A stretch of 64,000 nucleotides of DNA, taken from positions 62,001 through 126,000 of the forward strand of contig NZ_LN868938.1 in assembly GCF_001182745.1 (NCBI RefSeq). The letters are read 5' to 3'. The position numbers and the translations under genes were made by a program. How positions within the stretch are numbered: position 1 is the stretch's first letter; every line of letters begins with the position of its first letter. A model generated the notes under the pieces. That model was not told where the DNA came from, did no database searches, and saw only the letters and a list, made by a program, of their open reading frames with translations. Shown here one piece after another: positions 1-7,614 of the stretch. This stretch comes from Nocardia farcinica. GTDB lineage: Bacteria > Actinomycetota > Actinomycetes > Mycobacteriales > Mycobacteriaceae.

Positions 1-266
1 ACGAGCAGCGCGCGGTGGACATGCGCGTCTACGAGCGCGGCGTCGGCGAAACCCGGTCGTGCGGAACGGGAACCGTGGCGGCGGCGGCCGCGGCCCTGAG
101 TGCCGAGGGCTTCGAGCTGGCCACCGGCAGCGGGGCGGTCACCGTACGGGTGCCCGGCGGCGCGGTGCGGGTCGGGCTGGAGGCGGGCTCGGCGTGGCTG
201 CGCGGTCCGTCGGTGCTGGTCGCCACCGGTCGCCTCACGGCGGACTGGTGGCAGACGCTCGGATGA
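1..266 (+). CDS. dapF: Diaminopimelate epimerase, C-terminal part (cut by window start)
   Basis: The last 87 or so codons of a protein whose frame is open from base 3. It carries [16 protein letters not shown], the DapF signature around the second catalytic cysteine, near the C-terminus as expected. DapF interconverts LL- and meso-diaminopimelate in the cytoplasm, for lysine and for peptidoglycan cross-links. The start lies outside the window. hflX follows 58 bp downstream, the same order as recalled for M. tuberculosis Rv2726c-Rv2725c. Confidence 0.93.
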   Translation, partial: EQRAVDMRVYERGVGETRSCGTGTVAAAAAALSAEGFELATGSGAVTVRVPGGAVRVGLEAGSAWLRGPSVLVATGRLTADWWQTLG

Positions 267-324
267 TCACCCGGGCGAAATCGGAATGCACGCCACCCCA
301 CCGGCGTGGCAGCATGGATGGTGT

Positions 325-1932
325 ATGAGGAAATCAGAGACGTTCGACATCACTTCGACCTCCGGCGCGAACGACGACGCCGACCAGGCCGAATTCACTT
401 CTGACATCGATCTCACCGACGGCGACGTCACCGACGAGAACGATGACTACGCGCGCGAAGGCGACGTTCTCGCCGAGCGTGCCGCCCGCATGAAGCGCAA
501 CGGCTGGACCGCCGAGCCCACCGCGGGCGAACTTCAGCTCGAGGAACGCAGCTCGTTGCGCCGCGTGGCCGGGCTGTCCACCGAACTCACCGACATCACC
601 GAGGTCGAATACCGGCAGCTGCGCCTGGAACGCGTCGTGCTGGTCGGCGTGTGGACCTCGGGCACGGCCGCCCAGGCCGAGGCGAGCATGGCCGAGCTGG
701 CCGCCCTCGCCGAGACCGCCGGGTCGCAGGTGCTCGAGGCGCTGATCCAGCGCCGCGACAAGCCGGACCCGGCCACCTACATCGGCTCCGGCAAGGCCGA
801 CGAACTGCGGGCCGTCGTGCTCGAGACCGGCGCCGACACGGTGATCTGCGACGGCGAGCTGACCCCGGCGCAGCTGACCGCGCTGGAGAAGGTGGTCAAG
901 GTCAAGGTCATCGACCGGACCGCGCTGATCCTGGACATCTTCGCCCAGCACGCCACCTCCAGCGAGGGCAAGGCGCAGGTCTCGCTGGCACAGATGGAGT
1001 ACATGCTGCCCCGGCTGCGCGGCTGGGGTGAGTCGATGTCCCGGCAGGCCGGTGGCCGCGCGGGCAGCAACGGCGGCGTGGGCCTGCGCGGTCCCGGTGA
1101 GACGAAGATCGAGACCGATCGCCGTCGCATCCGCGAGCGCATGGCGAAACTGCGCCGGGACATCCGCGAGATGAAGACCGCCCGCGAGACCAAGCGGGCG
1201 CGCCGGGCGTCCTCGGGCATTCCCCAGGTCGCCATCGTCGGTTACACCAACGCGGGCAAGTCGAGCCTGATGAACGCGCTCACCGGCTCCGGGGTCCTGG
1301 TGCAGGACGCGCTGTTCGCCACCCTCGATCCGACCACCCGCCGGGCCGAGCTCGACGACGGGCGCGAGGTCGTGTTCACCGACACGGTCGGGTTCGTCCG
1401 GCACCTGCCGACCCAGCTGGTCGAGGCGTTCCGTTCGACGCTGGAGGAGGTGACCGGCGCGGATCTGCTGCTGCACGTGGTCGACGGTTCCGATCCCGAC
1501 CCGGCGGGCCAGATCAAGGCCGTGCGCGAGGTGATCGCCGACGTCATCAAGGAGTCCGGGGCCGCGGCGCCGCCGGAACTGCTGGTGGTGAACAAGATCG
1601 ACGCGATCTCGCCGATGCGGCGCACCGAGTTGCGCGGCCTGCTGCCGGACGCGGAGTTCGTCTCCGCGCACACCGGTGCGGGCGTCGACGGGCTGCGGGC
1701 CCGGCTGAACGAGGTACTCGGTGGTCTCGACGTGGAGGTCGGCGTGCTGCTGCCCTACACCCGGGGCGACCTGCTGGCCCGCGTGCACGCCGACGGCCGG
1801 ATCCTCGAATCGGCGCACGAGGAGGGCGGCACCCGGCTGCGGGCCCGTGTCCCGCACGCGCTGGCGGCGGCGCTGTCGGAGTACGCGCACGCCGGTGCCG
1901 CCGGCGAGCCGGTCGGGGCCGAGCGGACATAG
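325..1932 (+). CDS. hflX: GTPase HflX
   Basis: A 535-residue ribosome-associated GTPase of the HflX family, which splits or rescues stalled ribosomes. The N-terminal nucleotide-binding-like domain spans roughly residues 90-230 and is followed by the linker GLRGPGETKIETDRR and a TRAFAC GTPase domain with G1 GYTNAGKSS (306-313), G3 DTVG and G4 NKID. I place the start at the ATG at 325, because the open frame extends upstream without homology-like sequence. The first 50 or so residues are an acidic extension. A 17-bp hairpin follows the stop. dapF is immediately upstream in the same direction. Confidence 0.95.
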   Translation: MRKSETFDITSTSGANDDADQAEFTSDIDLTDGDVTDENDDYAREGDVLAERAARMKRNGWTAEPTAGELQLEERSSLRRVAGLSTELTDITEVEYRQLRLERVVLVGVWTSGTAAQAEASMAELAALAETAGSQVLEALIQRRDKPDPATYIGSGKADELRAVVLETGADTVICDGELTPAQLTALEKVVKVKVIDRTALILDIFAQHATSSEGKAQVSLAQMEYMLPRLRGWGESMSRQAGGRAGSNGGVGLRGPGETKIETDRRRIRERMAKLRRDIREMKTARETKRARRASSGIPQVAIVGYTNAGKSSLMNALTGSGVLVQDALFATLDPTTRRAELDDGREVVFTDTVGFVRHLPTQLVEAFRSTLEEVTGADLLLHVVDGSDPDPAGQIKAVREVIADVIKESGAAAPPELLVVNKIDAISPMRRTELRGLLPDAEFVSAHTGAGVDGLRARLNEVLGGLDVEVGVLLPYTRGDLLARVHADGRILESAHEEGGTRLRARVPHALAAALSEYAHAGAAGEPVGAERT

Positions 1933-1956
1933 CACCGACGCGGAAAATAGAACCGA

Positions 1957-1994
1957 CCGATACGTCCGGCGCCGGATGGCGCCGGACGTATCGG
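1957..1994 (+). terminator. Hairpin terminator after hflX
   Basis: A perfect 17-bp inverted repeat (1957-1973 with 1978-1994) and a 4-nt GGAT loop lie 25 bp after the hflX stop. There is no U tract, which is common for high-GC actinobacterial terminators. Confidence 0.8.
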
Positions 1995-2255
1995 GTTCGC
2001 CACCGGTTCGCGCCCACGGGCGAGCCATCGTCGGGTCATGCGCTACGGCAACGGGATTGATGCGCCTCGCGATCCCGTCCCGCGCCGCCGTCGGGGTGGG
2101 CCGAACTGTGAATTGATGCACATCCGCTATCCGAGTTGCAACATGTTCCATCGATCTGGGTAGTCTGGGTCACAGCCGCGGTTCTCGCGGACCAGGGGAC
2201 ATCACATTCCGTACGACGACGTGCAGGGATCCGACATGCGATGGGGTAGCCACCT
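1995..2255 (+). other. Intergenic region before the acyltransferase gene
   Basis: After the hflX terminator there are about 260 bp without a convincing gene. The stretch around 2125-2175 is locally AT-richer and contains TTGCAA and TAGTCT, 19 bp apart, a weak candidate promoter for the gene at 2256. I see no repeat or RNA fold beyond this. Confidence 0.35.
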
Positions 2256-3116
2256 ATGCCTGAATCCTCGCCCGCCGAGGCGGTGCTGACCGACGGCGCG
2301 CCACTGCAGGTGCGACTCGCGGACACCGACATCCGAATTCTGGAAACACTGCTCGCGCCGCTACGCGCGTGGACGAGTCCGCGTTTCTACGGCCTGGACA
2401 ACATCCCGGCCGAAGGGTCCGTGCTACTCGTCGGCAACCACAATCTGCTCGGCGCGATCGACGCGCCGCTGCTGCTGCCCGAGGTCTTGCGCCACCGGGG
2501 CAGGCTCATCCGCGGCCTGGCCGAACACGTGCTCATCGCGGTGCCGGGCGTGCGGCACTTCCTGCACCGGTACGGGTCGGTGCGCGGCACCCGCGGCAAC
2601 TGCCTGGCGCTGCTCGAACGCGGCGAGGCGGTGATCGTCTTTCCCGGCGGCGGGCGCGAGGCGGTGCGCCGCAAGGGGGAGAAGTACGTGCTCAAGTGGG
2701 AGGGTCGTACCGGCTTCGCGCACATGGCGCTCACCGCGGGCGTGCCGATCGTGCCGGTGGCGATGATCGGTGTCGATGACGCCTTCGACATCGTCGTGGA
2801 CGGCGATCATCCGCTGATGCGGCCGGTGCGCTGGACCGTGGAGGCGCTCGGCCTCAAGCGCGATCTCACCCCGCCGCTGGTGCGCGGGATCGGGCTCACC
2901 CCGATTCCGCGCCCGGAACGGTTCTACTTCTCCGCCGGTGCGCCGATCGACCCCGCGCCGTGGGTCGAGTCGGACAATCCGGAATCCGCCGCCGCGGACC
3001 TGCGCGACGTGGTGCGCAAGGCCCTCGAGGAGGAGATCCGGTTCCTGCTCGCCGAACGCGACCGCGACTCCGGTCGTACGCTCGTCGGCCGGATGAAGGA
3101 TCTGCTCCGCCGCTGA
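2256..3116 (+). CDS. Lysophospholipid acyltransferase family protein (PlsC/DGAT-like)
   Basis: A 286-residue protein of the glycerolipid acyltransferase superfamily. The block VLLVGNHNLLGAIDAP (about residues 53-68) supplies the histidine and aspartate of the acyltransferase active site, and FPGGGREAVRRKGEKY stands where PlsC has its FPEGTR-type motif. It probably transfers an acyl chain to a membrane-associated lipid or alcohol. The exact acceptor cannot be read from sequence, and relatives include DGAT/phytyl-ester-synthase-like enzymes. The H-to-D spacing is longer than in classical PlsC. The ATG at 2256 lacks a clear Shine-Dalgarno. It stands alone between hflX and the mycolyltransferase gene. 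Confidence 0.8.
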   Translation: MPESSPAEAVLTDGAPLQVRLADTDIRILETLLAPLRAWTSPRFYGLDNIPAEGSVLLVGNHNLLGAIDAPLLLPEVLRHRGRLIRGLAEHVLIAVPGVRHFLHRYGSVRGTRGNCLALLERGEAVIVFPGGGREAVRRKGEKYVLKWEGRTGFAHMALTAGVPIVPVAMIGVDDAFDIVVDGDHPLMRPVRWTVEALGLKRDLTPPLVRGIGLTPIPRPERFYFSAGAPIDPAPWVESDNPESAAADLRDVVRKALEEEIRFLLAERDRDSGRTLVGRMKDLLRR

Positions 3117-3195
3117 ATCGGGGACATTCCCCATTTCCTCCCCGATCTTCCGTCGGTCCGGCAAACATCCGGCGTGCCGTGCGTAGCGTGAGGGA

Positions 3196-4257
3196 ATGGT
3201 GTGGAGCGGTACCCGATCAGCGGTCACCGCGGTTGCGGCGGTGGTTGCGATCGCGTTCGTTCCGGCGGCCGGTGCGGCCGCCGATCCCGTGCCGCCCGAT
3301 CCGGTCGTCACCTCGGGCGAGCCGCTGGCCACGCCGACCTCGGCCGACGGTTCCCGGGCGGTGGATCTGGTCGTGGTCGACGCGCGCACCGTGCGCCTGC
3401 GGGTGTACTCCGCGGCGATGGGTCGCGTGATCGACATCGATGTCCAGCGGCCGGCCGACACCGGCGCACCGCGCCCGACGCTCTATCTGCTCGCGGGCGC
3501 GGGCGGCGGCGAGGATTCGGCGAGCTGGGCGAAGCAGACCTCGGTGCTCGAGTTCCTCGCCGACAAGAACGTCAACGTGGTGCAGCCGATCGGCGGCGCC
3601 TGGACCTACTACACCGACTGGCGCGCCCCCGATCCGGCGCTGGGTGTCAACAAGTGGAAGACCTTCCTCACCGAGGAACTGCCCCCGGTGATCGATGCGG
3701 CGCTCGGGACGAACGGTGTCAACGCACTCGCCGGGCTCTCCATGTCGGGCACCTCGGCGCTGCAACTGCCGATCGCGGCACCGGGGCTGTACCGCGCCGT
3801 CGCGGCCTACAGCGGGTGCGCGCAGATCAGCGATCCGGTCGGGCACCACTTCGTGGCGACCGTGGTCGCCGCCGGGCACGGCGACGTGGTGAACATGTAC
3901 GGCCCCCCGGACGACCCGATGTGGGCGGCCAACGATCCCTACGTGCAGGCCGAGCGGCTGCGCGGACTGGAGCTGTTCCTGTCCACCGGCACCGGCCTGC
4001 CGGGCAAGTGGGACACCCTCAACGGCCCGCACGCGATGCCGGGCAGCGACGGGCTGACCAACCAGCTCGTGCTCGGCGGCATCCTCGAGGCCGGAGCCGA
4101 CCACTGCACGCGCAACATGCGCGACCGGCTCACGCAGCTCGGGATCCCCGCCACCTACGACTTCCAGCCGCGCGGCACCCACTCCTGGGGCTACTGGGAG
4201 GACGCGCTGAAACTGTCCTGGCCGGTCCTGGCCAAGGGGCTCGGCCTGCCGGAATGA
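3196..4257 (+). CDS. Secreted mycolyltransferase / Ag85-type esterase
   Basis: A 353-residue alpha/beta-hydrolase of the antigen 85 family. Residues 1-29 form a Sec signal peptide ending AGAAA-DP, so the enzyme should act in the cell envelope. The nucleophile lies in GLSMSG (Ser184, compare GLSMAG of Ag85) and a C-terminal GTHSWGYW (His329) gives the catalytic histidine. Ag85 enzymes move mycolates onto trehalose and arabinogalactan. Its presence argues for a mycolic-acid-containing host. The ATG at 3196 is preceded by GTGAGGGA. Substrate specificity (mycolyltransferase or another esterase) is not settled by the motifs. Confidence 0.85.
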   Translation: MVWSGTRSAVTAVAAVVAIAFVPAAGAAADPVPPDPVVTSGEPLATPTSADGSRAVDLVVVDARTVRLRVYSAAMGRVIDIDVQRPADTGAPRPTLYLLAGAGGGEDSASWAKQTSVLEFLADKNVNVVQPIGGAWTYYTDWRAPDPALGVNKWKTFLTEELPPVIDAALGTNGVNALAGLSMSGTSALQLPIAAPGLYRAVAAYSGCAQISDPVGHHFVATVVAAGHGDVVNMYGPPDDPMWAANDPYVQAERLRGLELFLSTGTGLPGKWDTLNGPHAMPGSDGLTNQLVLGGILEAGADHCTRNMRDRLTQLGIPATYDFQPRGTHSWGYWEDALKLSWPVLAKGLGLPE

Positions 4258-4461
4258 TAGCGGTCCGCTATTTCCGATGGATAAGCGTGTACTCGCGGTT
4301 ACGTTTGCCGGGAATCTCGCTCGATGGGTGCTTGTGACGCTACTCTTCCTGGTGAAACCGCGATTTTCCGGTGCGAAGTGAACTGTGATTCGTGTTCCGG
4401 GTACCGTATGCGGTAACGACGGGTCGGTTGGTCCGGCCGGTGTGGTCACTAGGAGGTTGGT

Positions 4462-5607
4462 GTGGAGCGCACACTGTTCGAGCCCGAGCACGAGTTGTTC
4501 CGGGAGTCGTACCGCAAGTTTCTCGATCAGCACGTCGCCCCGAACCACGCGAAGTGGGAAGAGGCGGGCATCGTCGATCGTGACGTGTGGCTCGAGGCCG
4601 GCAAGCAGGGCTTCCTCGGCATGGCCGTGCCCGAGGAATTCGGCGGCGGCGGCGTCAAGGACTTCCGCTACAACGCCGTGATCACCGAGGAGACCGTCAA
4701 GGGGCAGTACTCCGGTCTGGGTTTCTCGCTGCACAACGACGTGATCGCGCCGTACCTGCTCGAGCTGTCCAACGACGAGCAGAAGCAGCGCTGGCTGCCC
4801 AAGTTCTGCTCCGGTGAGCTGATCACCGCCATCGCCATGACCGAGCCCGGCACCGGCTCGGACCTGCAGGGCATCAAGACCCGCGCGGTGCGCGACGGCG
4901 ACGACTGGATCCTCAACGGCGCCAAGACCTTCATCACCAACGGCATCAACGCCGACCTCGTGATCGTGGTCGCCCAGACCGACCCGGAGAAGGGCGCGAT
5001 GGGCTTCAGCCTGCTCGTCGTCGAGCGCGGCATGCCCGGCTTCGAGCGCGGCCGCAACCTCGACAAGATCGGTCTCAAGGCGCAGGACACCGCCGAGCTG
5101 AGCTTCACCGACGTCCGCGTGCCCGGCAAGAACCTGCTCGGCACCGAGGGCATGGGCTTCATCCACCTGATGCAGAACCTGCCCCAGGAACGCATGTCCA
5201 TCGCCGTCATGGCGGCCGCCGCGATGGAGGCGTGCCTGGACATGACCTGTCAGTACGTGCGCGACCGCAAGGCGTTCGGCAAGCCGATCGGCGCCCTGCA
5301 GAACACCCGGTTCGTGCTGGCCGAGCTGGCCACCAAGACCACCGCGGTGCGGATCATGGTCGACCGCTTCATCGAGGACCTCAACGCGGGCAAGCTCTCC
5401 GCCGAGGACGCCGCGATGGCCAAGTGGTGGAGCACCGAGGAGCAGCTCGACCTCATCAACCGGTGCCTGCAGCTGCACGGCGGCTACGGCTACATGCGCG
5501 AGTACCCCATCGCCAAGGCCTACACCGATGCCCGCATCCAGACGATCTACGGCGGCACCACCGAGATCATGAAGGAGATCATCGGCCGCTCCCTCAAACT
5601 CACCTGA
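4462..5607 (+). CDS. fadE20: Acyl-CoA dehydrogenase, FadE20-like, LCAD type
   Basis: A 381-residue FAD-dependent acyl-CoA dehydrogenase for the first step of beta-oxidation. It has AMTEPGTGSDLQG and WILNGAKTFITNG for flavin binding and ends YGGTTEIMKEIIGRSL. The usual C-terminal catalytic glutamate is replaced by Gly (YGGT rather than YEGT). As in mammalian long-chain dehydrogenase, the base is therefore probably Glu243 in NLPQERMS. The GTG start at 4462 is fixed by a perfect AGGAGG at 4451-4456. Its position two genes after hflX suggests orthology to M. tuberculosis Rv2724c (recalled synteny). A terminator hairpin follows. Confidence 0.9.
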   Translation: MERTLFEPEHELFRESYRKFLDQHVAPNHAKWEEAGIVDRDVWLEAGKQGFLGMAVPEEFGGGGVKDFRYNAVITEETVKGQYSGLGFSLHNDVIAPYLLELSNDEQKQRWLPKFCSGELITAIAMTEPGTGSDLQGIKTRAVRDGDDWILNGAKTFITNGINADLVIVVAQTDPEKGAMGFSLLVVERGMPGFERGRNLDKIGLKAQDTAELSFTDVRVPGKNLLGTEGMGFIHLMQNLPQERMSIAVMAAAAMEACLDMTCQYVRDRKAFGKPIGALQNTRFVLAELATKTTAVRIMVDRFIEDLNAGKLSAEDAAMAKWWSTEEQLDLINRCLQLHGGYGYMREYPIAKAYTDARIQTIYGGTTEIMKEIIGRSLKLT

Positions 5608-5620
5608 TCCCACCCTTTTT

Positions 5621-5655
5621 CGATGCCGGACGGGTGCTCGACCCGTCCGGCATCG
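5621..5655. terminator. Hairpin terminator after the acyl-CoA dehydrogenase gene
   Basis: A perfect 15-bp inverted repeat (5621-5635 with 5641-5655) and 5-nt loop begin 13 bp after the fadE stop, next to CCCTTTTT. It could serve both the fadE gene and the converging pseudogene. Confidence 0.85.
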
Positions 5656-5724
5656 TCGTCTCCGGGCACTACGGAATGCAGACGACCGGCGCGGTATCCG
5701 ACAGGGACTCCCGGTGTCGGAAAC

Positions 5725-5995
5725 CTAGAAGTAGTCTCGCAGCATCTCGGTCGCCCAGGCGGCTTGCCGAACCTCGCCCCGGGGGCCGAACTCGGCGAAC
5801 CAGGGCTTGATGTCGAGCACCGGGGTCCCGTCGACCGCGTCCAGCTCGGCCACGTGCAGGTCGAGGCCGTCGATGCGGAGCAACCGCGTGCGGGAGACAC
5901 CCAGCCAGTTGACCCGACGCATGTTGCGGTGGCCGAAGATGCCGACCTTCGGCCAGGCGGGGTTGTCGCGGGCACTGCGTGCACCGAAATGGAGA
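5725..5995 (-). pseudogene. 3' fragment of a TrmO/TsaA-like methyltransferase gene
   Basis: About 90 codons read FGARSARDNPAWPKVGIF and later VNWLGVSRTRLLRIDGLDLH, AVDGTPVLDIKPWFAEFGP, ending MLRDYF. This is the C-terminal part of the TrmO/TsaA SAM-dependent tRNA methyltransferase family. The N-terminal half is missing. Upstream, the frame breaks into a different gene fragment (an XRE regulator) at about 5990, so no complete enzyme can be made. Coding-like codon use survives, which suggests recent decay. The 5' end is approximate because there is no valid start. Confidence 0.75.
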
Positions 5996-6670
5996 TCGGA
6001 TCCCGCTCCGCCCGCAGGAGAGCCTTTGCCGATTCCCGAGGACGGCCGGCCGCGCTCAGCGCTTTCGCATGGACAACGGTCAGCAACGCCCGCTCGCGCG
6101 GACAGGCGCCGCGATAGCGGGAGCCGTCGACCGAAGCCTCGGCCAGTGCCAGCCCCGATCTCGGGTCACCGAGGTCGATCGCCTGGTGAGCCATCGCGCG
6201 CAGGATGTGACCGGTCAGCGGCGCGTCGTCCGCCTCCGTTGCGAGCTTGGTCGCCGCCACGAAGTAGCGTTGGGCGGCGGCGTGTTCGGCCGACCGTCCG
6301 TGTCCTCCACCGTGTCGCTGATCGATCCTGGAGAACAGGGCGATGACGTCGTGAACCGCGGTGACGTCGGCCCGGCCCACGTGACGCGTGCCCGCCGCGA
6401 CGCGGGAATCGGGCACCGGACTCCCGGTCCGGCCCGTGTTCAGCACCGAGGCGCTCACAGCCGCGGAGTATCCGGCGCGGAGAAAGCTGCGTCGTTCCAC
6501 ATCGGCCTTTCCGAGGCTGAGCAACATGACTGTCGGATCGTGGGTGCCGACGGAGCATTGCTGGAGGGGATCAGTGAGGCCAAGGCATCCAGCGACATCC
6601 CAGCGGCCGTGCGGGCTGCTCGGAGTTGTGCGCCGACGATGGCGTCGGGACTGTCCATGGGGGGATCCAA
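5986..6670 (-). pseudogene. Decayed XRE-family regulator with TPR-like C-terminal region
   Basis: The first 25 or so codons (from the ATG at 6658: MDSPDAIVGAQLRAARTAAG) are the start of an XRE helix-turn-helix domain. The rest of that frame is nonsense and stops at 6455. From about 6535 another frame carries GKADVERRSFLRAGYSAAV and then a long helical region (AAQRYFVAATKLATEA, GHILRAMAHQAIDLGDPR, LLTVVHAKALSAAGRPRES), typical of large actinobacterial XRE regulators with TPR-like repeats. The recognition helix is lost to an internal deletion with frameshift. The C-terminus ends abruptly at about 5990, where TrmO-like sequence begins out of frame. Confidence 0.75.
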
Positions 6671-6778
6671 CCATCCGAGCGCGTCCGATGGGACGAATTC
6701 GGCTGTGCGGCGCGGGATTTCGTGGCGACGATGGCGAGATCGGCTGGTGCTCTGGGGCGGGTGGTGTTCGAGGGCGAT

Positions 6779-7018
6779 TCAGCGGCCCGGTCTGCTGCCG
6801 ACCTCGGTCGATGTCGGGCCGGCACGGCGCTCCTCCGGCGTCGGCCGGTCGGGGGTGGTGTGGGCCGGAGGGAAGGCGCTTTCGCCCGCGGTGGCGATCA
6901 CCTGGTCGCGGTCCTGGACGATCCAGGTGCCGCAGAGGCAGCGCAGGTAGCGGACGTCGCGGTGGGTGGAGACGATCGACGGGGTGGGCCAGGCGCAGGT
7001 GGGGCAGGTGGCGGACAT
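6779..7018 (-). CDS. Small zinc-ribbon protein, function unknown
   Basis: A 79-residue protein starting at the ATG at 7018. It has CPTC at residues 5-8 and CLCG about 20 residues later (RDVRYLRCLCGTWIVQDRDQ), a compact zinc ribbon. The C-terminal 30 residues are low-complexity and proline-rich. It diverges from the CGNR zinc-finger gene at 7044 with only 25 bp between the starts, so the two probably share a promoter region. I recognise no specific function. Confidence 0.6.
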   Translation of the reverse strand: MSATCPTCAWPTPSIVSTHRDVRYLRCLCGTWIVQDRDQVIATAGESAFPPAHTTPDRPTPEERRAGPTSTEVGSRPGR

Positions 7019-7043
7019 GAACCCAGCCTGATGTAATGGTCTA

Positions 7044-7541
7044 GTGCAGTTCAACCCTTACGGCGGCATGGCGGCGGCGTTGGCGGCTCGGCTGGTGAAC
7101 GCCGGACCGGACGAGGACCTGGGCGCGGTGCTGGCCGAGATGGACTACCGGCCGGTCGGCCCGGTCGCGCCGGAGCAGGAGGCCGAATTGCGCTCCTGGA
7201 TCGGTGAACTGGCGGCCGTGTTCGCCGATCCGACGGTGGAGCGGCTCAACGCGTTGCTGGCCGCGACCGCCAGCAAGCCCCACATCTCCACGCACGACGG
7301 CCGCTCGCCGCACCTGCATTACGCCGAGGTGACCGCGCCGGTGGACGAGCGGGTCAAGGCCTACACCGCCGTCGGTCTGGCCGTGCTCTTCTGCGAGGCG
7401 CCCGACCGCATCGGCACCTGCGCTCGCGCGGGCTGCTCGGCGGTGTTCGTCGACACCTCCCGCAACGGGCGCCGCCGCTACTGCTCCACCCGCTGCGCGA
7501 CCCGGGTACACGTCGCCGAACACCGCCGTCGCACCGCCTGA
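7044..7541 (+). CDS. CGNR-type zinc-finger protein with ABATE-like domain
   Basis: A 165-residue cytoplasmic protein. The N-terminal 120 residues match the stress-linked ABATE-like region. The C-terminus carries CARAGCSAVFVDTSRN and RRRYCSTRCATRVHVAEHRR, a four-cysteine CGNR zinc finger in which the name-giving CGNR reads CATR. Such proteins are presumed DNA-binding regulators. The start is the GTG at 7044; no strong Shine-Dalgarno is visible. Its stop codon lies within the first unit of a 16-bp tandem repeat. Confidence 0.8.
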   Translation: MQFNPYGGMAAALAARLVNAGPDEDLGAVLAEMDYRPVGPVAPEQEAELRSWIGELAAVFADPTVERLNALLAATASKPHISTHDGRSPHLHYAEVTAPVDERVKAYTAVGLAVLFCEAPDRIGTCARAGCSAVFVDTSRNGRRRYCSTRCATRVHVAEHRRRTA

Positions 7542-7614
7542 ACCCGCGCCCGCCTGAACCCGCACCCGCCTGAACCCGCACCCGCCTGAATCCGTGCCCG
7601 CCTGAATCCGCTCA
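7535..7614. repeat. Five tandem 16-bp repeats between convergent genes
   Basis: Units start at 7535, 7551, 7567, 7583 and 7599. The core is CGCCTGAACCCGCACC, with units 4 and 5 slightly diverged (CGCCTGAATCCG). The first unit contains the TGA of the CGNR gene. The last unit overlaps the stop (TCA on the top strand) of the sigma factor gene. The array therefore fills the whole gap between two convergent genes. Confidence 0.95.

Noticed and set aside
334..2151. Long open frame antisense to hflX (605 codons)
   Set aside because: High-GC shadow. Composition is repetitive Arg/Gly/Val, there is no domain, and hflX is certain on the other strand.
3217..5613. Long antisense frame over the mycolyltransferase and acyl-CoA dehydrogenase genes
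   Set aside because: Shadow of two well-supported genes. It shows no recognisable family.
7535..7614. CRISPR-like array
   Set aside because: Units are contiguous with no spacers and span gene ends. It is a simple tandem repeat.
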